A stretch of DNA of 63,755 nt from Cutibacterium namnetense (GTDB lineage Bacteria > Actinomycetota > Actinomycetes > Propionibacteriales > Propionibacteriaceae). Where the stretch lies: positions 1 to 63,755 of the forward strand of contig NZ_LWHO01000007.1 in NCBI RefSeq assembly GCF_001642025.1, read 5' to 3'. The position numbers and the translations under genes are program-made. The first letter of the stretch is position 1; each line of letters begins with the position of its first letter. The notes under the pieces were generated by a model. That model saw nothing but the letters and a program-made list of their open reading frames with translations, ran no database searches and was not told the origin of the DNA. Below are positions 34,875-45,209 of this stretch, one piece after another.

Positions 34875-35696
34875 TTACTCGACACCAGGCTGGCGGACCG
34901 GGCGAACCACCTGGGTGCCTGCCACTGCATCGTGAATGGTTTGACGGGAACGCTGCCACAACGGCATGAGGTAGCTAAAGGGTGCCAGCAGGAGGATAAC
35001 TTGATTGCCGATCTCGACGCAGGCCCACACGGTGGCGCGTATGAGAGCACGCCACCACACCAGGCGATGATCCTCCTTGCCCTTATTAAGGGGGACGACT
35101 CGCAGCCCGCACATCAGCTGGCCAACCGAACCCGCGCAAGCTGCCAACATGATGAATTGGTAAATCGCTTGCGAAATGATCACCGCACCCACGAGATTCG
35201 ACAGGTCACTGACGAATCCAGCCCTCATCAGGGATTGCATCGTGACGACGTCAGAGGGGCTAGCTCCAGCGTTGACTGCACGCATCGAGGTGGCGAGGAA
35301 CGTCTGGTAACCGTCGACGATACTCGCCACTGTCTCATGCATCGTCAGTCCGACGACGATCCACACCAGAACGGCGTCGATGATGGTCGACAACGCCCGC
35401 CACCACCAGCCGGCTAGAGGGACTCCATCAGCAGTCGATCCCCACCGACTCTGCGCTGGACTCTGCGACCTATCGACATCTCCGCGACGCGAAACGGCTG
35501 CGTTAGGTCGTGGCGATGACGGGACCCGTGACACCGGAGCGAGCGTCTCGGGCACATGGCCAACGCCAGGGCGCGGTTGAGGATCCGGCGGATTACGCAG
35601 ATTCCGGGTCCAACGCTCACCGTCCCAATACCGCTCCTGGTCGCTTCCGGCAGGGTCGGGGTACCAGCCCATCGGGGGTGGAGTCGCATTCGTCAT
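34875..35696 (-). CDS. RDD-family membrane protein with DUF2510 N-terminus
   Basis: A 273-residue protein. Residues 8-30 (MGWYPDPAGSDQERYWDGER) match the DUF2510 motif. A proline-rich linker follows, then an RDD domain with about four TM segments starting around 112 (LAGWWWRALSTIIDAVLVWI). RDD proteins are of uncertain function, some perhaps transporters. A GGGAGA sequence lies nine bases before the ATG at 35696. Confidence 0.85.
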   Translation of the reverse strand: MTNATPPPMGWYPDPAGSDQERYWDGERWTRNLRNPPDPQPRPGVGHVPETLAPVSRVPSSPRPNAAVSRRGDVDRSQSPAQSRWGSTADGVPLAGWWWRALSTIIDAVLVWIVVGLTMHETVASIVDGYQTFLATSMRAVNAGASPSDVVTMQSLMRAGFVSDLSNLVGAVIISQAIYQFIMLAACAGSVGQLMCGLRVVPLNKGKEDHRLVWWRALIRATVWACVEIGNQVILLLAPFSYLMPLWQRSRQTIHDAVAGTQVVRPVRQPGVE

Positions 35697-35903
35697 TAGT
35701 TCATTCTCCCACGAAGAAGCGGTCATGCCAGTTTCCGCCATCGGCAAGGTCGTCGAGTGCCGCTATCAACCCAATCAGAGCTCAGCTCCGTTCCACCATC
35801 CTTGCCCACTGATCCTCCAGTTTGGCCTAATTGCGAGTCGCTATCCAGTCGGCAAGATCCGTCTGTCGCATGACGGCGGTGCGGCCACGTACACTGGTTG
35901 ACC

Positions 35904-36146
35904 ATGAGCACACAGGTGGCACCAGGTTCCAGCACCGCGGTCGAGGAGAAGACTCGTCCATCCTTCGATGACGGTGACGCCGAGCGCTTCTCACACTATG
36001 TCCCCAAGGCGAAACTCACCGACGCGATGGTCAACGGGACCCCCGTCGTCGCCCTGTGCGGCAAGGTATGGGTACCCTCCCGCAACCCCGAGAAATTCCC
36101 GGTCTGCCCGCAGTGTAAGGAGATCTTCGAGTCGATGAATCGGTGA
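35904..36146 (+). CDS. DUF3039 protein
   Basis: An 80-residue actinobacterial protein with VVALCGKVWVPSRNPEKFPV and CPQCKEIF: three cysteines, probably a zinc site. Function unknown. It is convergent with aroQ, with 12 bases between. Confidence 0.85.
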   Translation: MSTQVAPGSSTAVEEKTRPSFDDGDAERFSHYVPKAKLTDAMVNGTPVVALCGKVWVPSRNPEKFPVCPQCKEIFESMNR

Positions 36147-36158
36147 TGGTCGCAGAGC

Positions 36159-36590
36159 CTAGCCAGTGGCTAGCCAAGACAAAGCCAGCTCATACCCCTT
36201 CAATCCCAGCCCGACGATCGTCCCGGTGACATGCGCCGACACCACACTATGGTGACGGAATTCCTCCCGGGTGGCGATATTGGAGATATGCACCTCAATA
36301 CAAGGCGCTTCCAACTGGGCTAGGGCATCGGCAATGGCGATGCTGTAGTGGCTCCAGGCCGCCGGATTAATGACGACCGGGGTACGGTCGTCGGCGGCCT
36401 GGTGGATCCACCCAATCATCCGCTCCTCGGAGTCGGTCTGACGCACCTCAACGTCCAGCCCTAGCTCGCGACCATATTCGATTAACCGGGCCGCCAGATC
36501 GTCATGGGTGGTTGTTCCGTAAATCTGTGGCTCCCGTCGACCAAGCCGACCCAGATTCGGGCCGTTGAGAACCAAAACCTGCTTGCTCAT
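36159..36590 (-). CDS. aroQ: Type II 3-dehydroquinate dehydratase
   Basis: A 143-residue shikimate-pathway enzyme. Motifs [17 protein letters not shown] (usual N-L-N-L-L-G variant here N-L-G-R-L-G), [12 protein letters not shown] and [14 protein letters not shown]; the late [20 protein letters not shown] holds the catalytic His. It follows the cation-efflux gene with a four-base overlap. Confidence 0.93.
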   Translation of the reverse strand: MSKQVLVLNGPNLGRLGRREPQIYGTTTHDDLAARLIEYGRELGLDVEVRQTDSEERMIGWIHQAADDRTPVVINPAAWSHYSIAIADALAQLEAPCIEVHISNIATREEFRHHSVVSAHVTGTIVGLGLKGYELALSWLATG

Positions 36591-37615
36591 GACTGATCCT
36601 CCGGTCTTTCCTCCCCGTCTTTAATGCGCTTATCCCCATAACGGATATCGGGCTCAAGGAATAGCGGACCAACCAACGGCTCAGCAGCGCGGACCGACGC
36701 CTCGGCGTTATCGATAATGCGCGCGACCTCGAAGGCGGAATCCGTCGGATCAACCGCGATCTTGGCGGCCACCAAGATCGTCTCAGGGCCCAGGTGAACC
36801 GTCTTCATATAGATCACCGAGTCAACGCCGTCAGAATGTATCAAGGCGTCATGGACAGCCTTACGTGACTCCGGGGTAGCTGATTCTCCCTCCAACAGAG
36901 ATTTCATCTCGCGCGAAAGCACCCTTGCAACAACGACCAGCAAAATACCGATACAAGCCGAGCCAATGCCGTCGAAAATCGGGTTATGGGTGAGCAGGGT
37001 GAGGCCAACACCCAAGAAAGCAAAGATCAAACCAAGAACGGCAGCAGAGTCCTCCAACATAACGACCGGCAACTCCGGGGCCTTAGCTTTCCGGATGTAC
37101 TGCAAAATCGTCATGCCTTCGCGATCCTGGCTACTCTCCTTGAGAGCGGTACGCAGGCTAGCTCCCTCTGCGCAAAGAGAAATCATGACGACTGCCAGCG
37201 GCACCCACCACCACTGGGAATCGAGGAGCTCATCGCGATGACCACCAAGAGTCGCCTCGATCTTGTGATAGGCCTCATACAGGGCGAACAGACCACCAAG
37301 GGTAAAGATGACGATAGCGACAACGAAACCAGACAAGTACCGCGCCGTCTCATAGCCGAAGGGGTGGTCCTCGTCAGCTTCTTTGTGGGACTCCTTACCG
37401 CCCACCATGAGAACAACCTGGTTTGCGGTATCAGCCACCGAGTGGATTGCCTCGGCAAGCATCGACGATGCCCCCGTGAGCGCCCATGCGATCGCCTTCG
37501 TCACCGCGATCGCAAGGTTGGCGGAAGCAGCTGCGATGATCGCCTTGCGTCCTCCCTGGTTCGGAGCTGGCTCCTTGGAGGCGTTCGACCCCTCAACTAT
37601 GTCTGCTTGGCTCAT
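36587..37615 (-). CDS. Cation diffusion facilitator family protein
   Basis: A 342-residue CDF exporter with six TM segments and a cytoplasmic C-terminal domain. The metal-binding start of the family is visible at [20 protein letters not shown] and [20 protein letters not shown], with late [16 protein letters not shown]. Substrate (Zn, Mn, Co or Fe) cannot be read. Overlaps aroQ at the 3' end and the SIS-like gene at the 5' end. Confidence 0.9.
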   Translation of the reverse strand: MSQADIVEGSNASKEPAPNQGGRKAIIAAASANLAIAVTKAIAWALTGASSMLAEAIHSVADTANQVVLMVGGKESHKEADEDHPFGYETARYLSGFVVAIVIFTLGGLFALYEAYHKIEATLGGHRDELLDSQWWWVPLAVVMISLCAEGASLRTALKESSQDREGMTILQYIRKAKAPELPVVMLEDSAAVLGLIFAFLGVGLTLLTHNPIFDGIGSACIGILLVVVARVLSREMKSLLEGESATPESRKAVHDALIHSDGVDSVIYMKTVHLGPETILVAAKIAVDPTDSAFEVARIIDNAEASVRAAEPLVGPLFLEPDIRYGDKRIKDGEERPEDQS

Positions 37616-38631
37616 GTCATCTCTTCCAGACGGTCCAGCCCGAGAGCCAAGTAGACGGCAGCGAAACGTCCCTGGAGTAGCAAGGCAACGTAACGGTCCA
37701 TCGACGAGGACCGCTCATCAATGCCGAGCGGCAAGGTGACGCTGCGCACCGTCACGTCATGGGCGGCGCACAGATGTTCGAGGTCTCGGCGGACAGTGAC
37801 GTGCTCGGTTTCGGCGTCATCCATGATGACAAGGACAGGACGACGCGCCTCACCGTCAAGATCAGGATCGGCGAAAGGATCCCTTCTAGGAGCAGAGCTA
37901 ATGACAGGACGCAGCGCTACTGCGTCGGCGGACAAGGCGATGCGACCCGTCGCTCGTCTCATCCATTGCGCGAGGCGTCGCGACGCCCGCGCCGCAAGAA
38001 CTGACCCTCCCCACAACAAGGGTTCCGCATCGGCTAACGCACACGCGAGGTCTTTAGCCTCATTGACGGCGAGGTCGAGGTGAGGCGAAGCCGATTCGGC
38101 AACCATATCCGCAACCCGAGCAACCTGTCCGGGATCGACGACTGGCCCAAGACCCAGGTCGCTCAGCACCGACAGAGCCGCGACGGCGGCTGACATGGCA
38201 TCCTCAGAGGCCATCTCAATGCCGGCAGTGCCATAGCTACCGGCAGCTTGCCAAGACTCGGCCTTCCCAGCGGCCGCCAAGATGATGGCGCTGCCTCGGC
38301 GTCGGGCCTCAGCCACCTGGGCGGCACAGCGTCCATCACTATCGAGGGCGACGACAAGATCAAGGGGGCCAACCCACGCAGGCAGCCGCAGATACGGCCA
38401 GGCAACTAGTGGGACGGGACATACCGGCTCAAGGACAGACCGCACCAGGCGCGCTTCAGGGCCGACAACGAGAACTCCCCGAGGCTGCCCCCACTCACCG
38501 ACCGTTCGACGTACTTTGTCGAGGTCAGCACAGTCGCGACGAATGCGCGCGCCAGTACTAGCCAAGCGACGCAACACTCCCTCGGCAAGCGGGTCAAGAG
38601 GCGCGTCGAGACGTGAGTCGTCGAAGGTCAC
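37612..38631 (-). CDS. SIS-like protein (Rv3256c-type)
   Basis: A 339-residue protein resembling the mycobacterial protein encoded between manA and manB. It has GQPRGVLVVGPEARLVRSVL then a GPLDLVVALDSDG segment, consistent with a tandem SIS fold. Catalytic residues of sugar isomerases are not evident. GTG start overlaps the preceding stop. Role probably in mannose or phosphosugar metabolism by position. Confidence 0.7.
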   Translation of the reverse strand: MTFDDSRLDAPLDPLAEGVLRRLASTGARIRRDCADLDKVRRTVGEWGQPRGVLVVGPEARLVRSVLEPVCPVPLVAWPYLRLPAWVGPLDLVVALDSDGRCAAQVAEARRRGSAIILAAAGKAESWQAAGSYGTAGIEMASEDAMSAAVAALSVLSDLGLGPVVDPGQVARVADMVAESASPHLDLAVNEAKDLACALADAEPLLWGGSVLAARASRRLAQWMRRATGRIALSADAVALRPVISSAPRRDPFADPDLDGEARRPVLVIMDDAETEHVTVRRDLEHLCAAHDVTVRSVTLPLGIDERSSSMDRYVALLLQGRFAAVYLALGLDRLEEMT

Positions 38632-38906
38632 TGTGGCCTCATCTCATGACGGTGAGTCGGCTCAAAAGCTTCGGTATCCTCGGTAGCGATTCCTTTACCA
38701 GTTTCCCGCTTACGCGCCGCATCGAGGCGAAGGTCGGGGACACCGTCGCGCACGAGAAAGGCTAACCCGCACGACGGAGAGGAACACACCAATTCCCCAC
38801 TGTCGAAATCGAGGGCAAACCGGGAATGGCATGCCGGGCAAGCTGCCACCTCGAGGAACGCCGGAGAGAGGTCGAGTGCCTCAGGGGCCAGCGGTAAATC
38901 AGGCAT
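38628..38906 (-). CDS. Trm112-like zinc-ribbon protein
   Basis: A 92-residue protein with CPACHSRFALDFDSGELVCS (four cysteines in total with a following CSSPSCGLAF) resembling Trm112/YcaR. These small proteins partner with methyltransferases or remain of unknown function. A TAGAAT element seven bases before ATG 38906 suggests a leaderless transcript. Confidence 0.8.
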   Translation of the reverse strand: MPDLPLAPEALDLSPAFLEVAACPACHSRFALDFDSGELVCSSPSCGLAFLVRDGVPDLRLDAARKRETGKGIATEDTEAFEPTHRHEMRPQ

Positions 38907-38916
38907 GACCGCTATT

Positions 38917-39291
38917 CTAGTGGTTTGAGACGTCACGGCTGGCGTCGGTGATGACGGACAGATGGCCACGCCGACCTAAGACGTGCACCGAGGCGGGGTC
39001 AGGCTCAGGCAGAACCTCGTCCTCGAGCATCCCGACCTCTCGCACCGCTGCCGCCAGAGCCATCAAATCGTCGGCTGGTGGGGCTGGGGCGAGATCATCG
39101 ATACCGGGTAGGCGGATGACTTCCCACCCCACCGGCGCCGAGAGGGCTTCAGCATGTTCGGCACACATGTCGTAGGCGCCGGGTTCACGGTTCGGCCCCA
39201 ACGGCCCGACAACTGCAGTGCGCTCGGCGTAGACGTAGGTCAGCGTCGCGACCGCCGGTTGGGAACATCCGGGGCGAATGCACTCTCTCAC
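38917..39291 (-). CDS. DUF3499 protein
   Basis: A 124-residue actinobacterial protein. The start ECIRPGCSQPAVATLTYVYA, then GAYDMCAEHAEALSAPVGWE, is characteristic: two Cys near the start plus Cys-His, a possible zinc site. The GTG at 39291 is chosen so the family N-terminus is reached; the upstream open frame is longer. Function unknown; always near metallopeptidase and whiB2 genes. Confidence 0.85.
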   Translation of the reverse strand: MRECIRPGCSQPAVATLTYVYAERTAVVGPLGPNREPGAYDMCAEHAEALSAPVGWEVIRLPGIDDLAPAPPADDLMALAAAVREVGMLEDEVLPEPDPASVHVLGRRGHLSVITDASRDVSNH

Positions 39292-39427
39292 CCAGCGCAC
39301 GGTACGCCACACACTGGTACTCGCGCAGTTGCCACGCGGACGCCGCACAGACACATCGGTGTTCCTCCGGTGCGCGGCAAATCCACTGTTGATCACACTG
39401 TCTTCCCAACCGCAATACAGTTGCGGC

Positions 39428-39847
39428 ATGTCCAAGCGTCGTAACCGTCATAGCCGTGGCCAGCGTGCACCAGTCGTCTTGCCCCGTTCCTATGGTGGAC
39501 GCATTGACCGCATTGACCCCACCCACGCCGAGTTCTTCACGGCCTGCCTGGCACAAGCTGTTCAGCAAGTACAAATGTCGTGCCCGGGAATCCTCGACAA
39601 CGTCGTCGTCGGGGCAGAAGACGTCCCTACCATGCCCGACTGGACGGAGGGGCGGGTACCGCTGTCCTCTGCTGTCGACGGTAGCGAACACTCCCCCGCC
39701 AGGGTTGTCATTTATCGACGACCCCTCGAGCTAAGGACGGCCAGCAGGCGCGGATTAGCCATCCTCGTTCATCGCACCCTCATCGAACAGCTCTCAGCGC
39801 TAACTGGTACTCCCGTGGAAACGATTGATCCCAGCCTCGACAACTAA
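39428..39847 (+). CDS. Zincin-like (PF06262) protein lacking HExxH
   Basis: A 139-residue protein with the expected position for the actinobacterial zincin-like family (GRIDRIDPTHAEFFTACLAQ ... ARVVIYRRPLELR ... LVHRTLIEQLSALTG). The usual HExxH site is not there (LVHRTLIEQ), as in related mycobacterial proteins, so protease activity is doubtful. TACAGT six bases before the ATG suggests a leaderless transcript. Function unknown. Confidence 0.75.
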   Translation: MSKRRNRHSRGQRAPVVLPRSYGGRIDRIDPTHAEFFTACLAQAVQQVQMSCPGILDNVVVGAEDVPTMPDWTEGRVPLSSAVDGSEHSPARVVIYRRPLELRTASRRGLAILVHRTLIEQLSALTGTPVETIDPSLDN

Positions 39848-39852
39848 GGCCG

Positions 39853-41322
39853 TCAACGCAACTGAGGATCAACGTCAGCGCTGCGACCGTTCGTCACAGT
39901 CGCCATGGCCTCCAATGGGAGGACGGCCAAGCCGCTGGCAGATATAACTCCGCCAATGAGCGGAGCCGACCCGGCAATGTGCAGATGGCCAGCTGCTGGA
40001 ACCTTCCCCGACCAGGTGGACCCAGCCGAAACCGTGCCCTCGATCGCCGTCTTCTTCCCGTTAGCTCCTGTCAGCTCGCCTGAAAAGGTAACGGCCTCCC
40101 GTCCTGGGTTCGATAGCTCAAGGGTTCCTGGCGCCCCGACGGTTTGCTCCAGGACCTTACTCGAGCCTCCCGGACCAACCAAGGCATAATCGGTAGTGCC
40201 GGGCCTACCCTGAACGAACAACCTGGCAATAACGGGGTCGTCAGCGGATAGCCGTAACCCGACGCCTTCCCCCGCTAAAGCTTTCGACAGGTCCACCTGG
40301 ATGGTGGACCTGGGGTCAACATCGATCTCGTCAGCACCGTCAGGGGTAAAGGGTCCACGTCCAGCCAGCGCCGTCACGGACACGCTCAACCGTCTCGTGC
40401 CGGGGTTCGAAATGACGAGGGTCGCAGTCGACACCTTGTCAGGAACAGCTGGCAAAAACAGCGTTTTGGCTGCCGGGGCCATCGCGCTCGTCTCGCGGCC
40501 CTTATCTGCCCACGTGCGGGCACCGACGACGACTCGTCCCTCTCGGGCGTTGATAAGAGCGGTTACAGGAGTGGCGTTGTTATCCCACACCGACATCGGT
40601 AACACTTTGGTCTGTCCTGGCGAAACGCGAATGCCTCGCATCCCGGCGGTGACAATTTCTCCCTTCGAACCCAACATAGTGACATCGACAGTGGCTGCCC
40701 TGGTGTCCGGATTGACCACCACAAGGTCAGAGGCGGAGGGGTTAGTGACGCTGACTGCCCCTCCCGTGGCCGCGCCAATGCACGGCACCCACGTTGTCAT
40801 GCCACCTTCTGTGGATAGGGCCGAGCCAGAGGGCCTATGCTGCCCAGCCGTAGACCGGATATAACCCGCAGACGTGTTGATGTTGGTAACTAAAGGCACC
40901 GCCGCCTCAGAGAGCTTCTTGACCGAGGTGCCGACTTGTAGGCTTCCACCCAAGGATCCCGCAGCGAGGCTGGCCTTCCCCTGAGAAGCAGGGCACACCA
41001 GGGTACGTCCTGAGGAGATGGGTTGGCCCTTAGGGGCAGAACGCTGGGTGGACGGAATCGCTGAGGTGGCCAATGAGATTGCTACCGCGACGACGGCCAG
41101 GGCCACTACCCACACCGGTCCCTTCCAGTGATGCTCGGCCTCCTCATCGGGTTCAGGCGCCTGAACCATGGCGCGAGCAGCATGAGCTGGCGGCAGGTCC
41201 CTGGCATCGTCAGAATCGACTGCGCGACGCGCTGGGGCCGGGCCCTCCGTCACGGGCCGATCCTCAAAAATCTCCTCAGGCTCCTCGTCATCCGCGAGGG
41301 CGCGGCGAGGGCGATCGCTCAT
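39853..41322 (-). CDS. DUF5719 membrane-anchored extracellular protein
   Basis: A 489-residue protein: acidic N-terminal cytoplasmic tail (residues 1-65), one TM helix (about 69-87, GPVWVVALAVVAVAISLATS) and a large extracellular region with repeated beta-rich segments (VSVTNPSASDLVVVNPD, TLVISNPGTRRLSVSVT). Its position directly after the giant glycosyltransferase (ATGA overlap) is conserved in actinobacteria. Likely envelope assembly; no catalytic motif. Confidence 0.85.
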   Translation of the reverse strand: MSDRPRRALADDEEPEEIFEDRPVTEGPAPARRAVDSDDARDLPPAHAARAMVQAPEPDEEAEHHWKGPVWVVALAVVAVAISLATSAIPSTQRSAPKGQPISSGRTLVCPASQGKASLAAGSLGGSLQVGTSVKKLSEAAVPLVTNINTSAGYIRSTAGQHRPSGSALSTEGGMTTWVPCIGAATGGAVSVTNPSASDLVVVNPDTRAATVDVTMLGSKGEIVTAGMRGIRVSPGQTKVLPMSVWDNNATPVTALINAREGRVVVGARTWADKGRETSAMAPAAKTLFLPAVPDKVSTATLVISNPGTRRLSVSVTALAGRGPFTPDGADEIDVDPRSTIQVDLSKALAGEGVGLRLSADDPVIARLFVQGRPGTTDYALVGPGGSSKVLEQTVGAPGTLELSNPGREAVTFSGELTGANGKKTAIEGTVSAGSTWSGKVPAAGHLHIAGSAPLIGGVISASGLAVLPLEAMATVTNGRSADVDPQLR

Positions 41323-44300
41323 GACTCCTCCTGACGACGGCGTAATTTACGGGCAGGCACAGATCGGCGGGGAGCGGCAGTGCGGTTGCGCTGAACGGCT
41401 TGAGGTCCAGCAACCACCATCAAGACGAGCAGGGAAAACAGTTCAATGGCACAAGCCCATCCCTGGGTAGGCATCGACCACGTCAGATCACCGCGGGCCG
41501 AGCCAACCTGGTAAGACTCTCCGATTTCATTGTGCGACGCCGGGCTCAGTCGCGTGCCCCCTACCTCAACATTCCACCGGCTATCACGGGGCTCGAGTAT
41601 TGTCACGGTTCCCGACTCAGTTACCTTCCCGGTGACCGGCACGTTGTCGCCCCCGCGACTGCTCAGCAGGGCCCGTGAAGGGAACCCATCAACGGTCCAG
41701 ACCGTCGTCGTAGCATCCGTATTCGCAGCGGTCAAACCTGAGGCATTACCCACCTGAGACACGACGTCGGGCCCTGCGCCACGAAGCCAAAGATGACCGA
41801 TCCCCAAGTTAGATAGACGTTCAGCCAGGTCATCTGGAACAGCTCCGGTAGCCACCGCGAGGGCAAGACCAGCAGCCGAGTCAGCAATGCGACTGTCCGA
41901 AGAGACAGCCGGACGTTCACCGCTACCCCAGCTCGGGTTATCGGAGTCGACAAGGTTCCAGTGGGCGCTGCCGCCATGCACATTCACCACGAGGGTGCGG
42001 GTGTGACGAGCAGAGCTCTCGACTGCTGTGACATAGGCGGGTCGCATAGCATCAGTTGTGGACATCGGGCCACGAACGCCCCCTATGAGCCACCATAGGC
42101 TGCTAGCAGCCACAGAAACCGCCAGCACCCATGGCAACCATCGGTTGCCGACGCTGACAAGCAGCTCACCTAGGGTCGGGGATACGTCGGCGGGCAGATG
42201 ATCCACCTCGGCACGCTTCAATATGGCCGACTGGCGAGCAGCTGCCACAAGGACGAGTAGCACTCCGACACCTATCAACTGCCACGGCTCGATAGCCGGA
42301 TGCACCTGCACATCCCAGACGGTGACCAGGGTGCGTGCCCCTACACCAGCGAGGACGAGGCACACCAAGTAGACGACGATGAGGGCCAGCACACGGCCGC
42401 GGGGATGACCAGTCAGGGTTCCGACGGATGCCGAGCGATCGATGACCAGACGCCATACCGCCCACAGCGCAGCAATCCACAACGGGGTCATCGCAATCAG
42501 GGTGAACACGGTGGGAGCACTACCGGGGACAATCGCGCGGCCTACTAATAACCACAACTGCGTACGGGTTTCAACAGTCGGGCTGAGCAGAGGCTCAGCC
42601 CCGGTCACTATGCGACCAGGCTCAGTTATGAGTCGCGGAATCCACGCAGAGATGACCAGCAGTGGCCCCAACACAATTGTGCCGGCGAGCAACAGACGGC
42701 GAGGGCGAGTCACGAGGATGCCGACGGCCACCGCAACCGGGTATACCCACAATGCCGGAACAAGACTGATCGCCAGAGCTGACCACAGAGCCAGGCCACC
42801 TGCCGAGGAGACGCTACTCACCTGCCGGTTACCGGTACCGGCGCCGCGCACCTCCACGACGTCAACAGTGTCGGGATTAACCAACCGCCAAGTATGCAGG
42901 GCCATCTGGGGGAGGATCACCCCCAACGCCAACGCGGTCACCGAGCCGCGAGCTAGGCCACCAGTGAGGACAGGCAGCAAGCCCCAAAAACTCGCAAGCA
43001 ACACCGTCGTCGTACCAAGACCGACCACCCGCCGGAACAGCCGATGTGCCGACATCGCCGTGAGCAAGGGGGTCACGACGAGCAGAATGCGGACCAGAAC
43101 TTCTGGCTCCCCAATCGTCAGCACCGCACCGAAAGCTGGCCACGCCAGCCACGGCGCGTTTCCTCCAGGTAAGCCGGGAACAGCGGTTAGCCAGCGATGC
43201 CACGCCCCAGCCAGACCGTCTGGCGCCGGCGCGAGCCAGGTCGAGGTCGCTCTACCGGGACCGTAGAGACCGCGGCAAGCAATGAGCCCAAACACCACCA
43301 TGAGACTGACCATGACGGTGTATGGGTTGACGACAGAATGATGGTCACGGGCAGTGAAATCGTCGCCGGTAAGGTCGTCGATCGTCGTCCCATCCTCATT
43401 GCGCCACGGGTGGATCCGATCAGACAAATCCCCGGCGTAGCGATCCACTGCCCGAGCCCAGACACTGCGTCGACTTGGTAAAAGACGGTTGGTGTTCTCA
43501 AGGTCGTCAGGATCGCACTGCGCATGGAAGTCATGCAGGCGCTGCGTCATCTCATGGGTAACCGAACGCGACCGCCACAACTGCCAGCCTGCTCGCCACT
43601 CGTCGACAGCACGCGACGGGGCCTTGCCCACCATGAGGACGAGAAAACGCCACACGCTCGCCAATAGGAAAGCCAAGCTCGTGCGGGTGGGATGACCGGT
43701 TCGGGCTGCAACCATTCGCATCCCCGCGAGACGATCGGTGACGTCCGGGCGGGGAGCCAAATTCGACTCCCGCTGCCACCCTCGACCTGCCTGGCGGTGA
43801 TGAATGGTACAGCTCGGCGCAGTGCGGACCACCATGCCCGCTTCATTGGCGCGCCAGCCAAAATCCACGCCGTCACGGAAGAGGGGAAGTGCTGGGTCAA
43901 AGCCACCGAGGCGACGCCACGCGTCCAACCGAATGAACATGCCAGCTGACGAGCCGCCCAGAATCGGCCCCGGATCAGCCTGCTTCTGGTCAATATCTCC
44001 GCGATCAACGACCGGCAAGATGCGAGCACCGCCAGCGCTGACGCTCTGTCCCTGCTCATCAATAAACTCCGGGTAGTTATGCCGGGACGGTTTGAGCAAT
44101 GTGGGGTACAAGACGTCAGGATGGGGCTTGCGCGAGGCCTCCCGCAGCATGCACGTCAAGGAGTCACGACGCACCTCGGCGTCGTCGTGCAGGATCCAGA
44201 TATGGGTAACGTCGTCAGGAAGTCGATCGACCGCCAGGTTGATGCCTTCACCGGGGGTGGTGTCTGCGCTAGCCGTCACGCACTGTTCCAGCAATCCTTC

Positions 44301-44651
44301 GCCCACAGCATCCCTGAGCACATCGGAGGAACCATCCGTAGAACCCAAGTCGACAGCAATCTGCACTGCCGCGCGCGCGCCGCTACGTCGCAGTGCGTTG
44401 AGGGTTCGCGGCAACCAACCCACCGCCTGGTGAACGAGAAGGATCGCCGCGACCTGGTCGACTGTGATATCCGGGTCTACTGGTCTACGTCGCTCGTGGG
44501 CCCACGCCCAATCCTCCGGATCAACACGCGCCGACGGGATGACAGGAATAGTCCAGTCGGTCAACCCGTCCGCGGTGCGGGGAGCATAGCTGCGGCCATA
44601 CCGACGGCCCTTGCCGGATCTGGTCTCCGCAGAGTACTTCTCGTCACTCAC
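41319..44651 (-). CDS. Giant family-2 glycosyltransferase with polytopic membrane domain
   Basis: A 1110-residue protein. A GT2 catalytic domain (about 45-330) has VAAILLVHQAVGWLPRTLN, LGSTDGSSDVL and LHDDAEVRRD (metal-binding DDA), then GGFDPALPLFRDGVDFGWRA. A long C-terminal region (about 430-1090) has around 12 TM helices and an extracellular domain. Its place upstream of DUF5719 and downstream of whiB2 is conserved. Likely adds sugars to a cell-wall polysaccharide across the membrane; substrate unknown. Confidence 0.9.
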   Translation of the reverse strand: MSDEKYSAETRSGKGRRYGRSYAPRTADGLTDWTIPVIPSARVDPEDWAWAHERRRPVDPDITVDQVAAILLVHQAVGWLPRTLNALRRSGARAAVQIAVDLGSTDGSSDVLRDAVGEGLLEQCVTASADTTPGEGINLAVDRLPDDVTHIWILHDDAEVRRDSLTCMLREASRKPHPDVLYPTLLKPSRHNYPEFIDEQGQSVSAGGARILPVVDRGDIDQKQADPGPILGGSSAGMFIRLDAWRRLGGFDPALPLFRDGVDFGWRANEAGMVVRTAPSCTIHHRQAGRGWQRESNLAPRPDVTDRLAGMRMVAARTGHPTRTSLAFLLASVWRFLVLMVGKAPSRAVDEWRAGWQLWRSRSVTHEMTQRLHDFHAQCDPDDLENTNRLLPSRRSVWARAVDRYAGDLSDRIHPWRNEDGTTIDDLTGDDFTARDHHSVVNPYTVMVSLMVVFGLIACRGLYGPGRATSTWLAPAPDGLAGAWHRWLTAVPGLPGGNAPWLAWPAFGAVLTIGEPEVLVRILLVVTPLLTAMSAHRLFRRVVGLGTTTVLLASFWGLLPVLTGGLARGSVTALALGVILPQMALHTWRLVNPDTVDVVEVRGAGTGNRQVSSVSSAGGLALWSALAISLVPALWVYPVAVAVGILVTRPRRLLLAGTIVLGPLLVISAWIPRLITEPGRIVTGAEPLLSPTVETRTQLWLLVGRAIVPGSAPTVFTLIAMTPLWIAALWAVWRLVIDRSASVGTLTGHPRGRVLALIVVYLVCLVLAGVGARTLVTVWDVQVHPAIEPWQLIGVGVLLVLVAAARQSAILKRAEVDHLPADVSPTLGELLVSVGNRWLPWVLAVSVAASSLWWLIGGVRGPMSTTDAMRPAYVTAVESSARHTRTLVVNVHGGSAHWNLVDSDNPSWGSGERPAVSSDSRIADSAAGLALAVATGAVPDDLAERLSNLGIGHLWLRGAGPDVVSQVGNASGLTAANTDATTTVWTVDGFPSRALLSSRGGDNVPVTGKVTESGTVTILEPRDSRWNVEVGGTRLSPASHNEIGESYQVGSARGDLTWSMPTQGWACAIELFSLLVLMVVAGPQAVQRNRTAAPRRSVPARKLRRRQEES

Positions 44652-44784
44652 CTAGCAGGCCACCTGTTCGTCGACGTCATGGAGCACGGGATGCACTGAT
44701 CATCGCATATGCCGCGTCGTGCAGACAGCCATCCCGGACAGACAAGACACTCTACCGAGTCCTGCCAATAACCGCGGTGCCGGG

Positions 44785-45042
44785 TCACGCCCGCTTACGC
44801 AGCCGACGACGCTCCATCTCGGACAATCCGCCCCAGATTCCGAACCTCTCGTCATTCTCAAGGGCGTACTCCAAGCACTCTTGGCGGACCTCACAGGACT
44901 CACAAATGCGCTTGGCCTCACGGGTGGATCCCCCCTTTTCAGGGAAGAATGCCTCCGGATCGGTCTGGGCGCATAGTGCCTTGTCATGCCACTCCGGCTC
45001 GTCGTCACCGCCTCCGGCAAGCACGGTAAGAATCTCGTCCAT
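44785..45042 (-). CDS. whiB2: WhiB2-family iron-sulfur regulator
   Basis: An 85-residue regulator of the Wbl family. Four cysteines (LCAQTD, RICESCEVRQEC) bind a [4Fe-4S] cluster, and the turn GIWGGLSEMERRRLRK is the DNA-contact end. The WhiB2 subgroup controls septation and envelope genes. Upstream the DNA has GTGAGA/TCTCAC arms (45102-45130) that may be an operator. Confidence 0.95.
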   Translation of the reverse strand: MDEILTVLAGGGDDEPEWHDKALCAQTDPEAFFPEKGGSTREAKRICESCEVRQECLEYALENDERFGIWGGLSEMERRRLRKRA

Positions 45043-45209
45043 GGGGGAAGCTCCTCGAGATCAGACGCGGCGAGTTCCGCGCCGATGCACAAACTACACG
45101 TGTGAGATTCACTACGCGACTTTGTCTCACAAAAAAGCCACGATGAGCGGCGTGTCGCGCCAGCACATGTGATCGTTTTGTGCCCTCAGCGCTAAGCGCA
45201 CTCGAACAA

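Noticed and set aside
42442-43266. 274-codon plus-strand frame inside the giant glycosyltransferase
   Set aside because: Antisense shadow rich in Arg, Thr and Pro with no motif.
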